From NCBI RefSeq assembly GCF_002214365.1, contig NZ_CP014854.1, positions 1,488,001 through 1,552,000 on the forward strand: a stretch of DNA of 64,000 bases, in the 5' to 3' direction. Both the position numbers and the translations under genes were made by a program. Of the stretch, positions 27,982 through 36,189 are shown piece by piece. How positions within the stretch are numbered: the stretch's first letter is position 1; every line of letters begins with the position of its first letter. Origin of the DNA: Thermococcus celer Vu 13 = JCM 8558. Its GTDB lineage: Archaea; Methanobacteriota_B; Thermococci; Thermococcales; Thermococcaceae. The notes beneath the pieces were generated by a model. It had not been told where the DNA came from, did no database searches, and saw only the letters and a list, made by a program, of their open reading frames with translations.

Positions 27982-28599
27982 GTGAGAACGCTGAGGGGAG
28001 TGGGGAGCTACCGGCTCGTTATCAAGAAATCGGTCTTCATAGGCTACGCCTCGCCGGCGGGAACGGAGGAAGAGGCGAAAGTGTTCATCGCAAAGATCAA
28101 AACCCACCACGCCGACGCAACGCACAACGTCTCGGCCTACCTCATCAACGACGGCAGGAACTTCGCGGTTCACTACGATGACGACGGCGAGCCGAAGGGT
28201 TCCGCCGGAAAGCCCGTGCTCAGGGTCATTCAGAACAAGGGGCTAACCAACGTTGTCGTCGTGGTCACGCGCTACTTCGGCGGTGTAAAGCTCGGCTACG
28301 GCGGCCTGGTCAAGGCCTACGGCGACGCCGCCAGCGGGGCCATCGAGGACGCGGGAATCGTTGAGGTTTACGAGACGGAGCGCTTCAAGGTTACCTTTCC
28401 CTACAACCTCTTCCATCCCGTCAGGGAGACGGCTCAGAACTCCGGGGCGAAAATAGTGGGGGAGGAGTACGGCGAGCTCGTGACCTTCACCGTGGAGGTG
28501 CGGAAAGAAGAAGCGGAGGCTTTTATGGCCCTCCTGAAGGAGAAAACGAAGGGTAAAGTCCGCATACAACCCCTCACAGGCGATCTCGAGTCCGAATAA
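27982..28599 (+). CDS. YigZ/IMPACT family protein (UPF0029)
   Basis: This 205-residue two-domain protein has the N-terminal IMPACT fold (HADATHNVSAYLI, DDDGEPKGSAGKP, VTRYFGGVKLGYGGLVKAYG) and a C-terminal EF-G-like domain of about 70 residues (DUF1949 type). Family members are implicated in translation or stress control, but the archaeal role is undefined. The start is a GTG at 27982, since no ATG precedes the conserved domain. It follows the HAD gene by seven bases. Confidence 0.92.
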   Translation: MRTLRGVGSYRLVIKKSVFIGYASPAGTEEEAKVFIAKIKTHHADATHNVSAYLINDGRNFAVHYDDDGEPKGSAGKPVLRVIQNKGLTNVVVVVTRYFGGVKLGYGGLVKAYGDAASGAIEDAGIVEVYETERFKVTFPYNLFHPVRETAQNSGAKIVGEEYGELVTFTVEVRKEEAEAFMALLKEKTKGKVRIQPLTGDLESE

Positions 28600-28705
28600 C
28601 ATCGATTCGGTTCAGAGCGACCAACGTCTTAAGTAGGGCGTTTGAGGGAAAGGACAACCCGCAACCCTTTAAAACCCTCTCCCTCAGCATAGCCCGGTGG
28701 TGAGG

Positions 28706-30481
28706 ATGAGGATAGCGGTCATCGATTACGACAGGTGCAATCCCGACAAGTGCGGTAACTTCCTGTGCGAGCGCGTCTGCCCCGTCAACAGGATGGGGGG
28801 CGAGGCCATAATCATAGACGAGGAGAACTACCGGCCGGTCATCCAGGAGGCGAGCTGCACCGGCTGTGGAATCTGCGTTCACAAGTGCCCCTTCAACGCG
28901 ATAACGATAGTCAACCTCCCGGAGGAGCTCGAGGAGGGCTGTGTCCACCGCTACGGGGTTAACTCCTTCGTTCTCTACCGCCTTCCGGTCGTCAAGGACG
29001 GGATGGTCGTTGGAATCCTCGGGCCCAACGGAACCGGTAAGACCACCGCGGTCAGGATACTCTCCGGCCAGATACTGCCCAACCTCTGCGGGGACAACGA
29101 CTCCTGGGAGAACGTGATAAGGGCCTTCCGCGGCAACGAGCTTCAGAACTACTTCGAGAGGTTAAAGGGGGGCGAGATACGGCCGGTCGTCAAGCCCCAG
29201 TACGTCGACCTCATCCCAAAGGCCGTCAGGGGTAAGGTGCGGGAGCTGTTGAAGAAGGCGGACGAGAACGATCGCTTCGAGGAGGTCGTTGAGGAGCTCG
29301 AGCTCGGAAACGTCCTCGACAGGGACATAAAACAGCTGTCCGGCGGCGAGCTCCAGAGGGTCGCAATAGCGGCCGCGATGCTCAGGGACGCGCACTTCTA
29401 CTTCTTCGATGAACCGTCAAGCTACCTCGACATAAGACAGCGCCTCAGGATAGCGAGGATAATCCGGAAGCTTGCCGACTCCGGGAAGGCCGTCCTGACG
29501 GTCGAGCACGACCTGGCGATCCTCGACTACATGAGCGACGTGATCCACGTCGTCTACGGCAAGCCCGGCGCCTACGGTATCTTCTCCCAACCAAAGAGCA
29601 CGCGCAACGGCATAAACGAGTTCCTGCGCGGCTACCTCCGCGACGAGAACGTCCGCTTCCGGCCCTACGAGGTGAGCTTCACCAAGAGGAGCGAGAGGAA
29701 GAGCGGGGAGGGGACGGTGCTCGTCCAGTACCCGAGGCTCGTCAAGGACTACGGCTCCTTCAGGCTCGAGGCGGAGGGGGGAGAGCTCTACGTCGGCGAG
29801 GTGGTTGGGATAGTCGGCCCCAACGGAATCGGTAAGACGACCTTCGTGAAGATGCTCGCAGGAGTTGAGAAGCCAACGGAGGGAGAGGTCGACTGGACGC
29901 TAACGGTGAGCTACAAGCCGCAGTACATCAAGGTGGACTACGAGGGGACGGTCTTCGAGTTGTTGAGCAGGATAGACTCATCGAAGCTCCTCAGCAACTT
30001 CTACAAGACGGAGCTCCTGAACCCGCTCGGAATCCCGGAGCTCTACGACAGGCGGGTGAACGATCTTAGCGGTGGAGAGCTCCAGAGGGTCGCGATAACC
30101 GCCTGTCTGCTCCGCGACGCCGACCTCTACCTCCTCGACGAACCATCGGCCCACCTCGACGTCGAGCAGAGGCTGGCCGTCTCGAAGGCTATAAGGTCGC
30201 TGATGGCGAAGAACGAGAAGACCGCCTTGATAGTCGAGCACGACGTCATGATGGTGGATTACCTGAGCGACAGGCTGATAGTCTTCGAGGGCGAGCCCGG
30301 GAGGAGCGGAAGGGCCCTGCCGCCGATGGGCATGCGCGAGGGCATGAACCGCTTCCTGGCGTCGGTCGGAATAACCTTCAGGCGCGACCCCGATACCGGA
30401 AGGCCGAGGGCCAACAAGGCCGGCTCCGTTAAGGACAGGGAGCAGAAGGAGAGGGGCGAGTACTACTACGTCCAGGCCTGA
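28706..30481 (+). CDS. rli1: ABCE1/Rli1 ribosome recycling ATPase
   Basis: This 591-residue protein splits ribosomes after termination together with aRF1/aPelota. Two [4Fe-4S] clusters sit at the N-terminus (CNPDKCGNFLCERVCP and CTGCGICVHKCP). Two ABC domains follow: NBD1 with GPNGTGKTT, LSGGELQRVAIAAA and FFDEPSSYLD; NBD2 with GPNGIGKTT, LSGGELQRVAITAC and LLDEPSAHLD. A hinge and a helix-loop-helix insert fit the family, as does the length. The ATG at 28706 follows GGTGAGG; two upstream GTG codons are in frame but too close to it. CTTTAAAACC at about 28670 is the TATA box. Confidence 0.97.
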   Translation: MRIAVIDYDRCNPDKCGNFLCERVCPVNRMGGEAIIIDEENYRPVIQEASCTGCGICVHKCPFNAITIVNLPEELEEGCVHRYGVNSFVLYRLPVVKDGMVVGILGPNGTGKTTAVRILSGQILPNLCGDNDSWENVIRAFRGNELQNYFERLKGGEIRPVVKPQYVDLIPKAVRGKVRELLKKADENDRFEEVVEELELGNVLDRDIKQLSGGELQRVAIAAAMLRDAHFYFFDEPSSYLDIRQRLRIARIIRKLADSGKAVLTVEHDLAILDYMSDVIHVVYGKPGAYGIFSQPKSTRNGINEFLRGYLRDENVRFRPYEVSFTKRSERKSGEGTVLVQYPRLVKDYGSFRLEAEGGELYVGEVVGIVGPNGIGKTTFVKMLAGVEKPTEGEVDWTLTVSYKPQYIKVDYEGTVFELLSRIDSSKLLSNFYKTELLNPLGIPELYDRRVNDLSGGELQRVAITACLLRDADLYLLDEPSAHLDVEQRLAVSKAIRSLMAKNEKTALIVEHDVMMVDYLSDRLIVFEGEPGRSGRALPPMGMREGMNRFLASVGITFRRDPDTGRPRANKAGSVKDREQKERGEYYYVQA

Positions 30482-30789
30482 GTGCCGGCCTTCCTATTGT
30501 CCTTTATTCCCTCTCGCCCAATCGTTTCAATTCTCGAGGGATGATCCAGAGATATCCGAGATTAAGCCTTTGCTAAACGCTATCTCATCTTAAATAGCTC
30601 AGTTTACCGCGTCCGCTTCTTAAATCAGCCCTTAAACGTATATAAACGATGAACAACGTTGCTTAACGGTGGAGATTGAAAAAAGGCCGGAAAAAAGACC
30701 TGATTGAACAAAAATGAATCTAAGAAGACGATTTCGTGAAAAAAGCTTAAATAGGGCTTTTTTCATAGGGAACATCGAGGTGAAGCGGT
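30482..30789. other. AT-rich intergenic region with promoter
   Basis: No gene is visible in either strand. The right part holds the promoter of the next gene: AAAAAAGC (30739-30746) and GCTTTTTT (30756-30763) are inverted arms around TTAAATAGG, which contains the TATA box. The ribosome site GAGGTGA is at 30777. A second TATA-like GTATATAAACG at about 30637-30647 has no gene at the expected distance and might start a short RNA. Confidence 0.55.
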
Positions 30790-31989
30790 ATGATGTGGAA
30801 GAAAATGGTTGCCCTGCTCTTTGGTCTGATGCTCGTGGCGACCGTCCCATCCTTCGGGAGGGTGGCCGCGGACAGTACCAGCACCCAGGGCGCCTCGGTA
30901 ACCGTGATCCTGGTGAGCGACAACGAGGCCGACGGTGCACTGGCCCGGTACCTGGCCAACGTTACGGGGGCCGTGGTGGTCACCACAAAGTGGGGCGTCT
31001 ACGACCCGAACGTCACCGCCGAGGTCATGAGCTACGCTCCTGACATGGTGATAATAATCGGCGGCCCCGATGCCGTCGTTGAGCAGTACGTCGATGACCT
31101 CAGCGAGCTCAAGATAACCGTTGAACGCTGGGGCGGCAAGAACAGGTACGAGACGAACGTGAAGGTCGTGGGGAACGCGAGGGCCAAGCTCGGGCTCACC
31201 TTCAACGGAAGCGCGATAATCGTTCCGGGGAACGACACCCTGGCGCTGGAGCAATCCCTCAAGCTTGCCGTTAAGAGCAGGGGCGTGCTACTCTTCGTAA
31301 ACCGCACCAGCAACGTCAGCAGGGTCATGCTGAACCTCAACATCAAGGCCAAGAAAATAACACTCGTTGCAACACCGGTCATGAACAAAACAATAATGCA
31401 CATCAAGAAGGGACTGGGTTCGAAGGACTGCAACTGCACGGAGATCGAGGTCAACGTGACCGCGGAGACGGCACTCAAGGCCATCAACGCGAGTGAGGAG
31501 AGGATAGAAACCGCCAAGGAGATGCTTCAGAACGTAACGCTGGTGCCTCAGATGGAAAAGCTGGCCGAGAAAATGCTCAAGCTGGCGGATAGGGAGCTCG
31601 CGAGGGCCAAGGAAGCGTACAACGATGGCAAATACGGAATGGCGTACGGGCAGGCGATAGCGGCGAAGGCCCACGCGGAGTTCGTCATAAGGATAGCCTC
31701 GGAGCAGTGGAGCACCCGGGTCAGGGCAAATCAGACCGTGATGGCCAGGGTCTTCCTCTGGAGGGTGGAGAGGCAGATTCAGGCTATGGAAAAGGCCGGC
31801 ATCAACGTTACAGAGCTGAAAGCGCTGGTGGACCAGCTTAAGACCGCGGTGGCGAACGGGGACTACGATGCCATAGACTCAATAATACAGCAGATAAGGG
31901 AGAAGATCTTCGAGCTCTACGCCCGCGGCAAGGGCAAGTTCAGGGAGAAGATGGTGTTCCCGGCCCACAGGGGCCATGGGAAGCCATAA
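30790..31989 (+). CDS. Secreted protein with cell-wall-binding-repeat-2-like domain
   Basis: This 399-residue protein begins with a signal peptide (about 1-27). Residues about 36-200 hold alternating strands and helices with LVSDNEADGALARYLAN, IIIGGPDAVV and VERWGGKNRYETN, characteristic of cell wall binding repeat 2 (PF04122). The second half is helical and charged, possibly coiled. Several N-x-S/T sequons fit a glycosylated surface protein. No membrane anchor or sorting tail is seen at the C-terminus. The archaeal role is unknown; surface-layer attachment or a peptidase-like inhibitor role are possible. It sits alone behind a strong, symmetrical promoter. Confidence 0.82.
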   Translation: MMWKKMVALLFGLMLVATVPSFGRVAADSTSTQGASVTVILVSDNEADGALARYLANVTGAVVVTTKWGVYDPNVTAEVMSYAPDMVIIIGGPDAVVEQYVDDLSELKITVERWGGKNRYETNVKVVGNARAKLGLTFNGSAIIVPGNDTLALEQSLKLAVKSRGVLLFVNRTSNVSRVMLNLNIKAKKITLVATPVMNKTIMHIKKGLGSKDCNCTEIEVNVTAETALKAINASEERIETAKEMLQNVTLVPQMEKLAEKMLKLADRELARAKEAYNDGKYGMAYGQAIAAKAHAEFVIRIASEQWSTRVRANQTVMARVFLWRVERQIQAMEKAGINVTELKALVDQLKTAVANGDYDAIDSIIQQIREKIFELYARGKGKFREKMVFPAHRGHGKP

Positions 31990-32257
31990 TTTCCTTTTTC
32001 CTATTCTCCACTTTTCCAGGTTCTTCACGCCCCGGATTCCTCCGGCATTTTCTTTCGGCCCCCTTGGGTTGGAGGAGCAGTCAGGCCATTCCAAAGCCCG
32101 CGCTCGAAAGCTTTTTATTTTCCCCCTCGACTGATGTAGGAGCGTACTAAACGGTGGAAGGTCGTAGATGAGGGAATCGCTGAAAGCCTCAAACCTGAAC
32201 TTTCCGCTCGTGCTCCCCGGTCAAAGGGGTCAGAAAAAAAGCCTGGAGGGGTCTAAA
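31990..32257. other. Intergenic region before the AIR synthase-like gene
   Basis: Pyrimidine-rich runs follow the secreted-protein gene (31990-32020) and may terminate it. CTTTTTATTTTCC at about 32110-32122 is TATA-like. An in-frame ATG at 32168 could extend the next gene, but its 30 extra residues lack conservation-like features and it has a weak ribosome site. Nothing else is recognised. Confidence 0.45.
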
Positions 32258-33250
32258 ATGCTGCCCCCCGGTAAAATCCCGCCTGAAAAGCTTAAGAAAT
32301 TCGTCTTCAACCACCTCGGGGCCAGAGGAGAGAGGGTTATAATAAGCTCAGGTCCCGGCGTAGACGCCGCCGCGATAGACTTCGGTTCCTCCGTCCTCGT
32401 GGCATCGACTGACCCGATAACCGGGGCCGGGGAGGGGATAGGCTTCTACGCGGTTCACGTCAACGCCAACGACGTCGCAACTTTTGGGGCCAGGCCGAAG
32501 TGGTTTCTGGTGAGTTTACTCCTCCCAGAGGGCGCCGACGAGGGTCTCCTCGAGGAGATAATGCGCGAGATCCACGGGAGCGCCGAAAGACTCGGGGTCG
32601 CGATAGTCGGCGGCCACACGGAGGTAACGCCCGGTCTGAAAAAGCCGATAGTCGTCGGAACCATGCTCGGTGAAGTGGAGAAGGGGAAGCTCGTGACCTC
32701 CAACGGGGCTAAAGCCGGCGATTCCATCATCCTGACGAAGTGGGCCGGCCTCGAGGGGACGTCGATAATAGCGAGCGAGCGGGGGGAAGAGCTGGAGAAG
32801 GCCTTCGGATGGGCCTTTGTGGAGAGGGCCGCCTCCTTCATCGGGATGATAAGCGTGGTGGAGGACGCGCTTACCGCCAACGAGATAGGCGTCCACGCCA
32901 TGCACGACCCTACCGAGGGAGGAGTCGCCAACGGGCTCCACGAGATGGCCGATGCCGCGGGATTGGGCTTCCGCGTTTACGGGGAGAGGATCCCCATCAG
33001 GGAGGAGACGATAAAGATATGCGAGTTCTACAACCTGAACCCCCTCGCGCTGATAAGCTCGGGGGCGCTCCTGATGGCCACCCCGCAGGAGAAAGCCGGC
33101 GAGGTGGTTAAAGCACTGGAGAAAAAGGGCATAAACGCATCGGTCATAGGGGAGTTCGTGAAAGAGCCAGGAGTCAGGGTAATCGTTGAGAACGGAGAGG
33201 AGAGACCCCTCGAGAGGCCCGAGAGCGACGAGCTCTGGAAGGTCGTCTAA
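32258..33250 (+). CDS. AIR synthase-related protein (HypE/ThiL/PurM superfamily)
   Basis: This 330-residue PurM-like ATP-binding protein has the glycine-rich SSGPGVDAAAID, VASTDPITGA, VNANDVATFGA and GGHTEVTPG motifs, then HDPTEGG, as in HypE and selenophosphate synthetase relatives. A free HypE would carry a C-terminal PRIC; this ends in DELWKVV, so carbamoyl transfer is not supported. The reaction is unknown. The open frame begins at 32168, but the ATG at 32258 follows GGAGGGGTCTAAA and starts the conserved region. It overlaps the convergent nuclease gene by four bases. Confidence 0.88.
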   Translation: MLPPGKIPPEKLKKFVFNHLGARGERVIISSGPGVDAAAIDFGSSVLVASTDPITGAGEGIGFYAVHVNANDVATFGARPKWFLVSLLLPEGADEGLLEEIMREIHGSAERLGVAIVGGHTEVTPGLKKPIVVGTMLGEVEKGKLVTSNGAKAGDSIILTKWAGLEGTSIIASERGEELEKAFGWAFVERAASFIGMISVVEDALTANEIGVHAMHDPTEGGVANGLHEMADAAGLGFRVYGERIPIREETIKICEFYNLNPLALISSGALLMATPQEKAGEVVKALEKKGINASVIGEFVKEPGVRVIVENGEERPLERPESDELWKVV

Positions 33251-34119
33251 AGCTCCACGGCTATCCTCAACCCTTCCTCTTCCCCGAGCTTCCGGAGCAC
33301 CTCGAGGGCCTTCTCTGGAGGTAATGGGACGACCCTCAGGTGCTCGTAGGCCTTTCTTATCTCCTCCCGCCGACGGCCCGAGGACGTTTTCTCCATGTAA
33401 AGGAGAACAGCGAGTAGAACCCCTTTGATGCTCTTCTCAGGGAGTGGAAGGAGCTTCCAGCCGTTATCGTACACGTAGGCCGCCCTCGGGGTCTCATCGC
33501 CGCGTAGCTTCCCCACGGGAACCGTCGTGGAGCTCCCACCGGAGGTCAGGTAATCGATGAGAACCCTCTCGGGATAGCCCTCCCCCTTCAGCCCCTCGAA
33601 GCTCAGCTCCAGCGCCCTGAGAAGGGAGGAGAGCCTTTCAACGTCCCGTATCCTTGACTTCGAGAGCAGGGAGAGCCTGAGAACGCTCCGTTCGATGGGC
33701 TCCTCTTCAATGTTGACCGTTATCAGAACCCTGTCCCTCAGGCCGGAGCCCTCCTCGAAGGCTTTAACGGCTATCCAGGCGGTTCCGTTGGTGAGGATGC
33801 CGTAGCGAACCCCAGAGTTGAAGCAGTACCGCGCCAGCTGGCGCAGGGGATCGTCCCTCTTCAGGACGTTGACGCCCAGGTTCTTCGCCTCGACGTAGGC
33901 GAATACTTTACCGTCGAGCATGAGCGCGTAGTCGGCCCGTCCGTCCTCGGTTCTCGCCTCGGGCCGAACCTCCTCGGGGTTGTTCCAGTCCCAGCCGAGC
34001 GCCTGGAACACCTCGCCGATCAGGTGCTGTTTCACGGCCTCCTCGTTCCTGACGTAGAGGTCCCTGTGGGCCCTTACCTTCCTAAGGACGTTGATTATCG
34101 CTTCCCGGAGTTCTTCCAT
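33247..34119 (-). CDS. Stand-alone restriction-type nuclease (HSDR_N / type IV-like)
   Basis: This 290-residue protein has an N-terminal helical segment and a PD-(D/E)xK core: GRADYALMLDGKVFAYVEAKN, where Asp, Glu and Lys form the active site (about 58-78), then QLARYCFNSGVRYGILTNG, as in type I HsdR N-terminal and predicted type IV restriction endonucleases. There is no helicase, methylase or specificity subunit nearby. It begins two bases after the stop of the DUF364 gene, so both are one transcript. Target and role are unknown; single-protein defence or a repair role are both possible. Confidence 0.87.
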   Translation of the reverse strand: MEELREAIINVLRKVRAHRDLYVRNEEAVKQHLIGEVFQALGWDWNNPEEVRPEARTEDGRADYALMLDGKVFAYVEAKNLGVNVLKRDDPLRQLARYCFNSGVRYGILTNGTAWIAVKAFEEGSGLRDRVLITVNIEEEPIERSVLRLSLLSKSRIRDVERLSSLLRALELSFEGLKGEGYPERVLIDYLTSGGSSTTVPVGKLRGDETPRAAYVYDNGWKLLPLPEKSIKGVLLAVLLYMEKTSSGRRREEIRKAYEHLRVVPLPPEKALEVLRKLGEEEGLRIAVEL

Positions 34120-34121
34120 GG

Positions 34122-34871
34122 CTAAACCTCCAGCACGTACTTTTTGCTTCCGGCCTCGAAACCCTTGAACGAGCCGAGCTTGAGCCTCACGAGGGCCGAG
34201 TCAACGTCCACGACGCTCATCGACGCGAGGTGGGTAACCCCCGTGCCCCTCAGGAAGTCCGGCATGAGCTGGGCGGTCGGCCCCGTGAGGACGAGGAGCC
34301 TCGCCTTCTTTGCCCTGTCCACTATCATATCGAGGGTTCCGTTGATTATAGCTGAGCCGCTGGCCACGACGGCGTCCACCCCTGGGAGGAGGGGGTACTC
34401 GAGGGCGTCGCTGAGGGTCTCCCTATCCCAGAGCTTCGGGTTCCGCTCGAAGACCAGAACCTCGAGGTCCATCCCGCGGAGGGCGGAGACGACCGGCGGC
34501 ATGTTCCCGATGACCGCGACCCTTTCGATATCGCTCCCGATCAGTTCAACGACGTCCGTATCGGGCGCGTCCGATACGTCCATCACGTACTGGGAGAGGG
34601 CGTTTATCGCGGCCACCCCGAGGGTTCTCTCGATGACGTTGAGGCTGTCCGCCCGCTCGATGAAGCCCTCAAGGGACGGCTCCCGGATGGACGTCCTGTA
34701 CCTCCCGACCTCCTCGGGGAGGGTCATGGCGACGCCAAGGGATCTGCCACGTTCGCCCTCGATCAGGACGTAGGTGTAGGGAAGCGCGAAGGAGAAGTCG
34801 ATCAACCCGAATTCCTCGTCCATCGAATCCATCAGCTCAAGTGCCCTTCGCTTGATGTCGCCCAGTAACAT
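34122..34871 (-). CDS. DUF364-type Rossmann protein (putative metal-chelate domain)
   Basis: This 249-residue protein has an N-terminal four-strand region, then a Rossmann half (VAVIGNMPPVVSAL, VFERNP, DAVVASGSAIINGTLD, VLTGPTAQLMPDFL), matching DUF364/COG2014, which is related to PLP-fold-like heavy-metal chelation domains. The reaction is not known. It forms a two-gene unit with the downstream nuclease and is divergent from the glutamine amidotransferase. The start ATG 34871 has a weak upstream ribosome site (GACATC on the opposite strand gives none), so a leaderless transcript is possible. Confidence 0.82.
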   Translation of the reverse strand: MLLGDIKRRALELMDSMDEEFGLIDFSFALPYTYVLIEGERGRSLGVAMTLPEEVGRYRTSIREPSLEGFIERADSLNVIERTLGVAAINALSQYVMDVSDAPDTDVVELIGSDIERVAVIGNMPPVVSALRGMDLEVLVFERNPKLWDRETLSDALEYPLLPGVDAVVASGSAIINGTLDMIVDRAKKARLLVLTGPTAQLMPDFLRGTGVTHLASMSVVDVDSALVRLKLGSFKGFEAGSKKYVLEV

Positions 34872-34939
34872 GTGAGTCCCTTAACACCGAAACCTAAAAG
34901 CTTTTGGGAACGTCGGGGAAGGTTCTCGAGGTGAGGAAG

Positions 34940-35731
34940 ATGTGCCGGATACTCTTTGCCACGGGCGAGGGCGAGGAAATCGCCCCGCTCTTCGATGCGA
35001 TAGTTAAATCCTCGGAGAACGACCCCTACAAGGAGAAACGCGGGAGGGGGAGACAACACCGCGACGGCTGGGGTTACACCCTCATCAGGAGCGGGGGCGT
35101 CAGACACTACCGCTCGATGAAGCCGATCTTCGAGGACGACCGTGCCCTTGAGCTTCTCAGGGGAGAACTCGACGGCTTCGTGACCCTGATGGTGCACGCG
35201 AGGGCCGCGTCCCAGGGGGTTAAAAGTCTCTTCAACGTCCAGCCCTTCGCCTTCTCCTCGAGGCACGGCTTCACCTTCTGGCTCCTCCACAACGGCGACC
35301 TCGACAAGTCCCGCGTGATGGAACTGGCGGAGCTCAACGGGGAGGAGCTTGAGAATGTCTCGGACACCTACACCTTCGGGGTCTACCTGTGCAGGAGGCT
35401 TCAGGATCCGGGACTTGAAACCCTGCTCCCCCATTACAGGGCCATGAAGGAAACGGCGAGGTCGCTCTTCAACACGGTGACGCTCTTTCACCTTCCGGAC
35501 GGGGATGTCAGGGCCTTCATCACGGCGAGCATGACGGAGGATTACACCGGAAACCCGCTGAACTACGACTACGGTAAACTCCTCGTTCTGAAGAATGAGA
35601 AACTCTTCGCGGTGGCCTCATCGACGGCCGAGCTCTATTACCCCACGGGGTATGAGGTGGCGCCGAACGATACGGCCTTCTACGTGCGCATCGGAACGGG
35701 TTCGTTCGAGGTCAAAAGGGTGCACCTGTGA
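34940..35731 (+). CDS. Class II glutamine amidotransferase (Ntn hydrolase)
   Basis: This 263-residue protein starts Met-Cys-Arg, so Cys2 becomes the N-terminal nucleophile after Met removal. HRDGWGY, HARAAS and WLLHNGDLDKS are the usual YafJ/GAT-II motifs for glutamine binding. No synthase domain is fused, so the ammonia acceptor is unknown. The frame begins at 34904, but the ATG at 34940, behind GAGGTGAGG, is the only one that exposes the Cys. A short gap then leads to the CBS gene with its own TATA (TTTATATA, about 35735). Confidence 0.92.
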   Translation: MCRILFATGEGEEIAPLFDAIVKSSENDPYKEKRGRGRQHRDGWGYTLIRSGGVRHYRSMKPIFEDDRALELLRGELDGFVTLMVHARAASQGVKSLFNVQPFAFSSRHGFTFWLLHNGDLDKSRVMELAELNGEELENVSDTYTFGVYLCRRLQDPGLETLLPHYRAMKETARSLFNTVTLFHLPDGDVRAFITASMTEDYTGNPLNYDYGKLLVLKNEKLFAVASSTAELYYPTGYEVAPNDTAFYVRIGTGSFEVKRVHL

Positions 35732-35776
35732 AGGTTTATATACAACATCGACCATATCCTATGGTTGGGTGATTGG

Positions 35777-36184
35777 ATGGACACGAGCGCCCCGATTAAG
35801 GTTTACATGACGAGAAAACTCATAGGGGTGGAACCGGACGACACCATAAAGCGGGCCTGCGAGCTGATGGTTCAGTTCGACATAGGCTCCCTCGTCGTCG
35901 TTGAAGGGGGTGACGTGGTCGGTTTCTTCACGAAGAGCGACGTAATACGGCGTGTCGTGATCCCCGGGCGGCCTAACACAACCCCCGTCAGGGAGATAAT
36001 GACGAGGGACCTGATAACCGTTGACGCCAACACCCCCCTCGGCGATGTTCTCGACCTGATGGCCAAGAAGGGCATCAAACACATGCTCGTGAGCGAGGGC
36101 AGCAGGATAGTCGGCATATTCAGCCTGAGGGACCTACTCACCGCGAGCAGGAGAAGGCTTGAAACGGCCATAGCGGCGGAGTGA
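35777..36184 (+). CDS. Two-CBS-domain protein
   Basis: This 135-residue protein is made of two CBS motifs: VYMTRKLIGVEPDDTIKRA to GDVVGFFTKSDVI, and IMTRDLITVDANTPLGDVL to GSRIVGIFSLRDLL. Such pairs bind adenosine nucleotides or SAM and regulate partner proteins. The ATG at 35777 follows GGTGATTGG, and TTTATATA about 40 bases upstream is the promoter. It overlaps the next frame, so the metallophosphoesterase is probably co-transcribed and may be a partner. No catalytic domain is present. Confidence 0.9.
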   Translation: MDTSAPIKVYMTRKLIGVEPDDTIKRACELMVQFDIGSLVVVEGGDVVGFFTKSDVIRRVVIPGRPNTTPVREIMTRDLITVDANTPLGDVLDLMAKKGIKHMLVSEGSRIVGIFSLRDLLTASRRRLETAIAAE

Positions 36185-36189
36185 TGGCC

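Noticed and set aside
32110-32200. Second C/D box sRNA upstream of the AIR synthase-like gene
   Set aside because: TGATG- and CTGA-like words occur, but the spacing does not give a consistent C-D'-C'-D order.
32258-33250. Hydrogenase maturation protein HypE
   Set aside because: The C-terminal Cys-ending tail required for carbamoyl transfer is missing and no other hyp gene is nearby.
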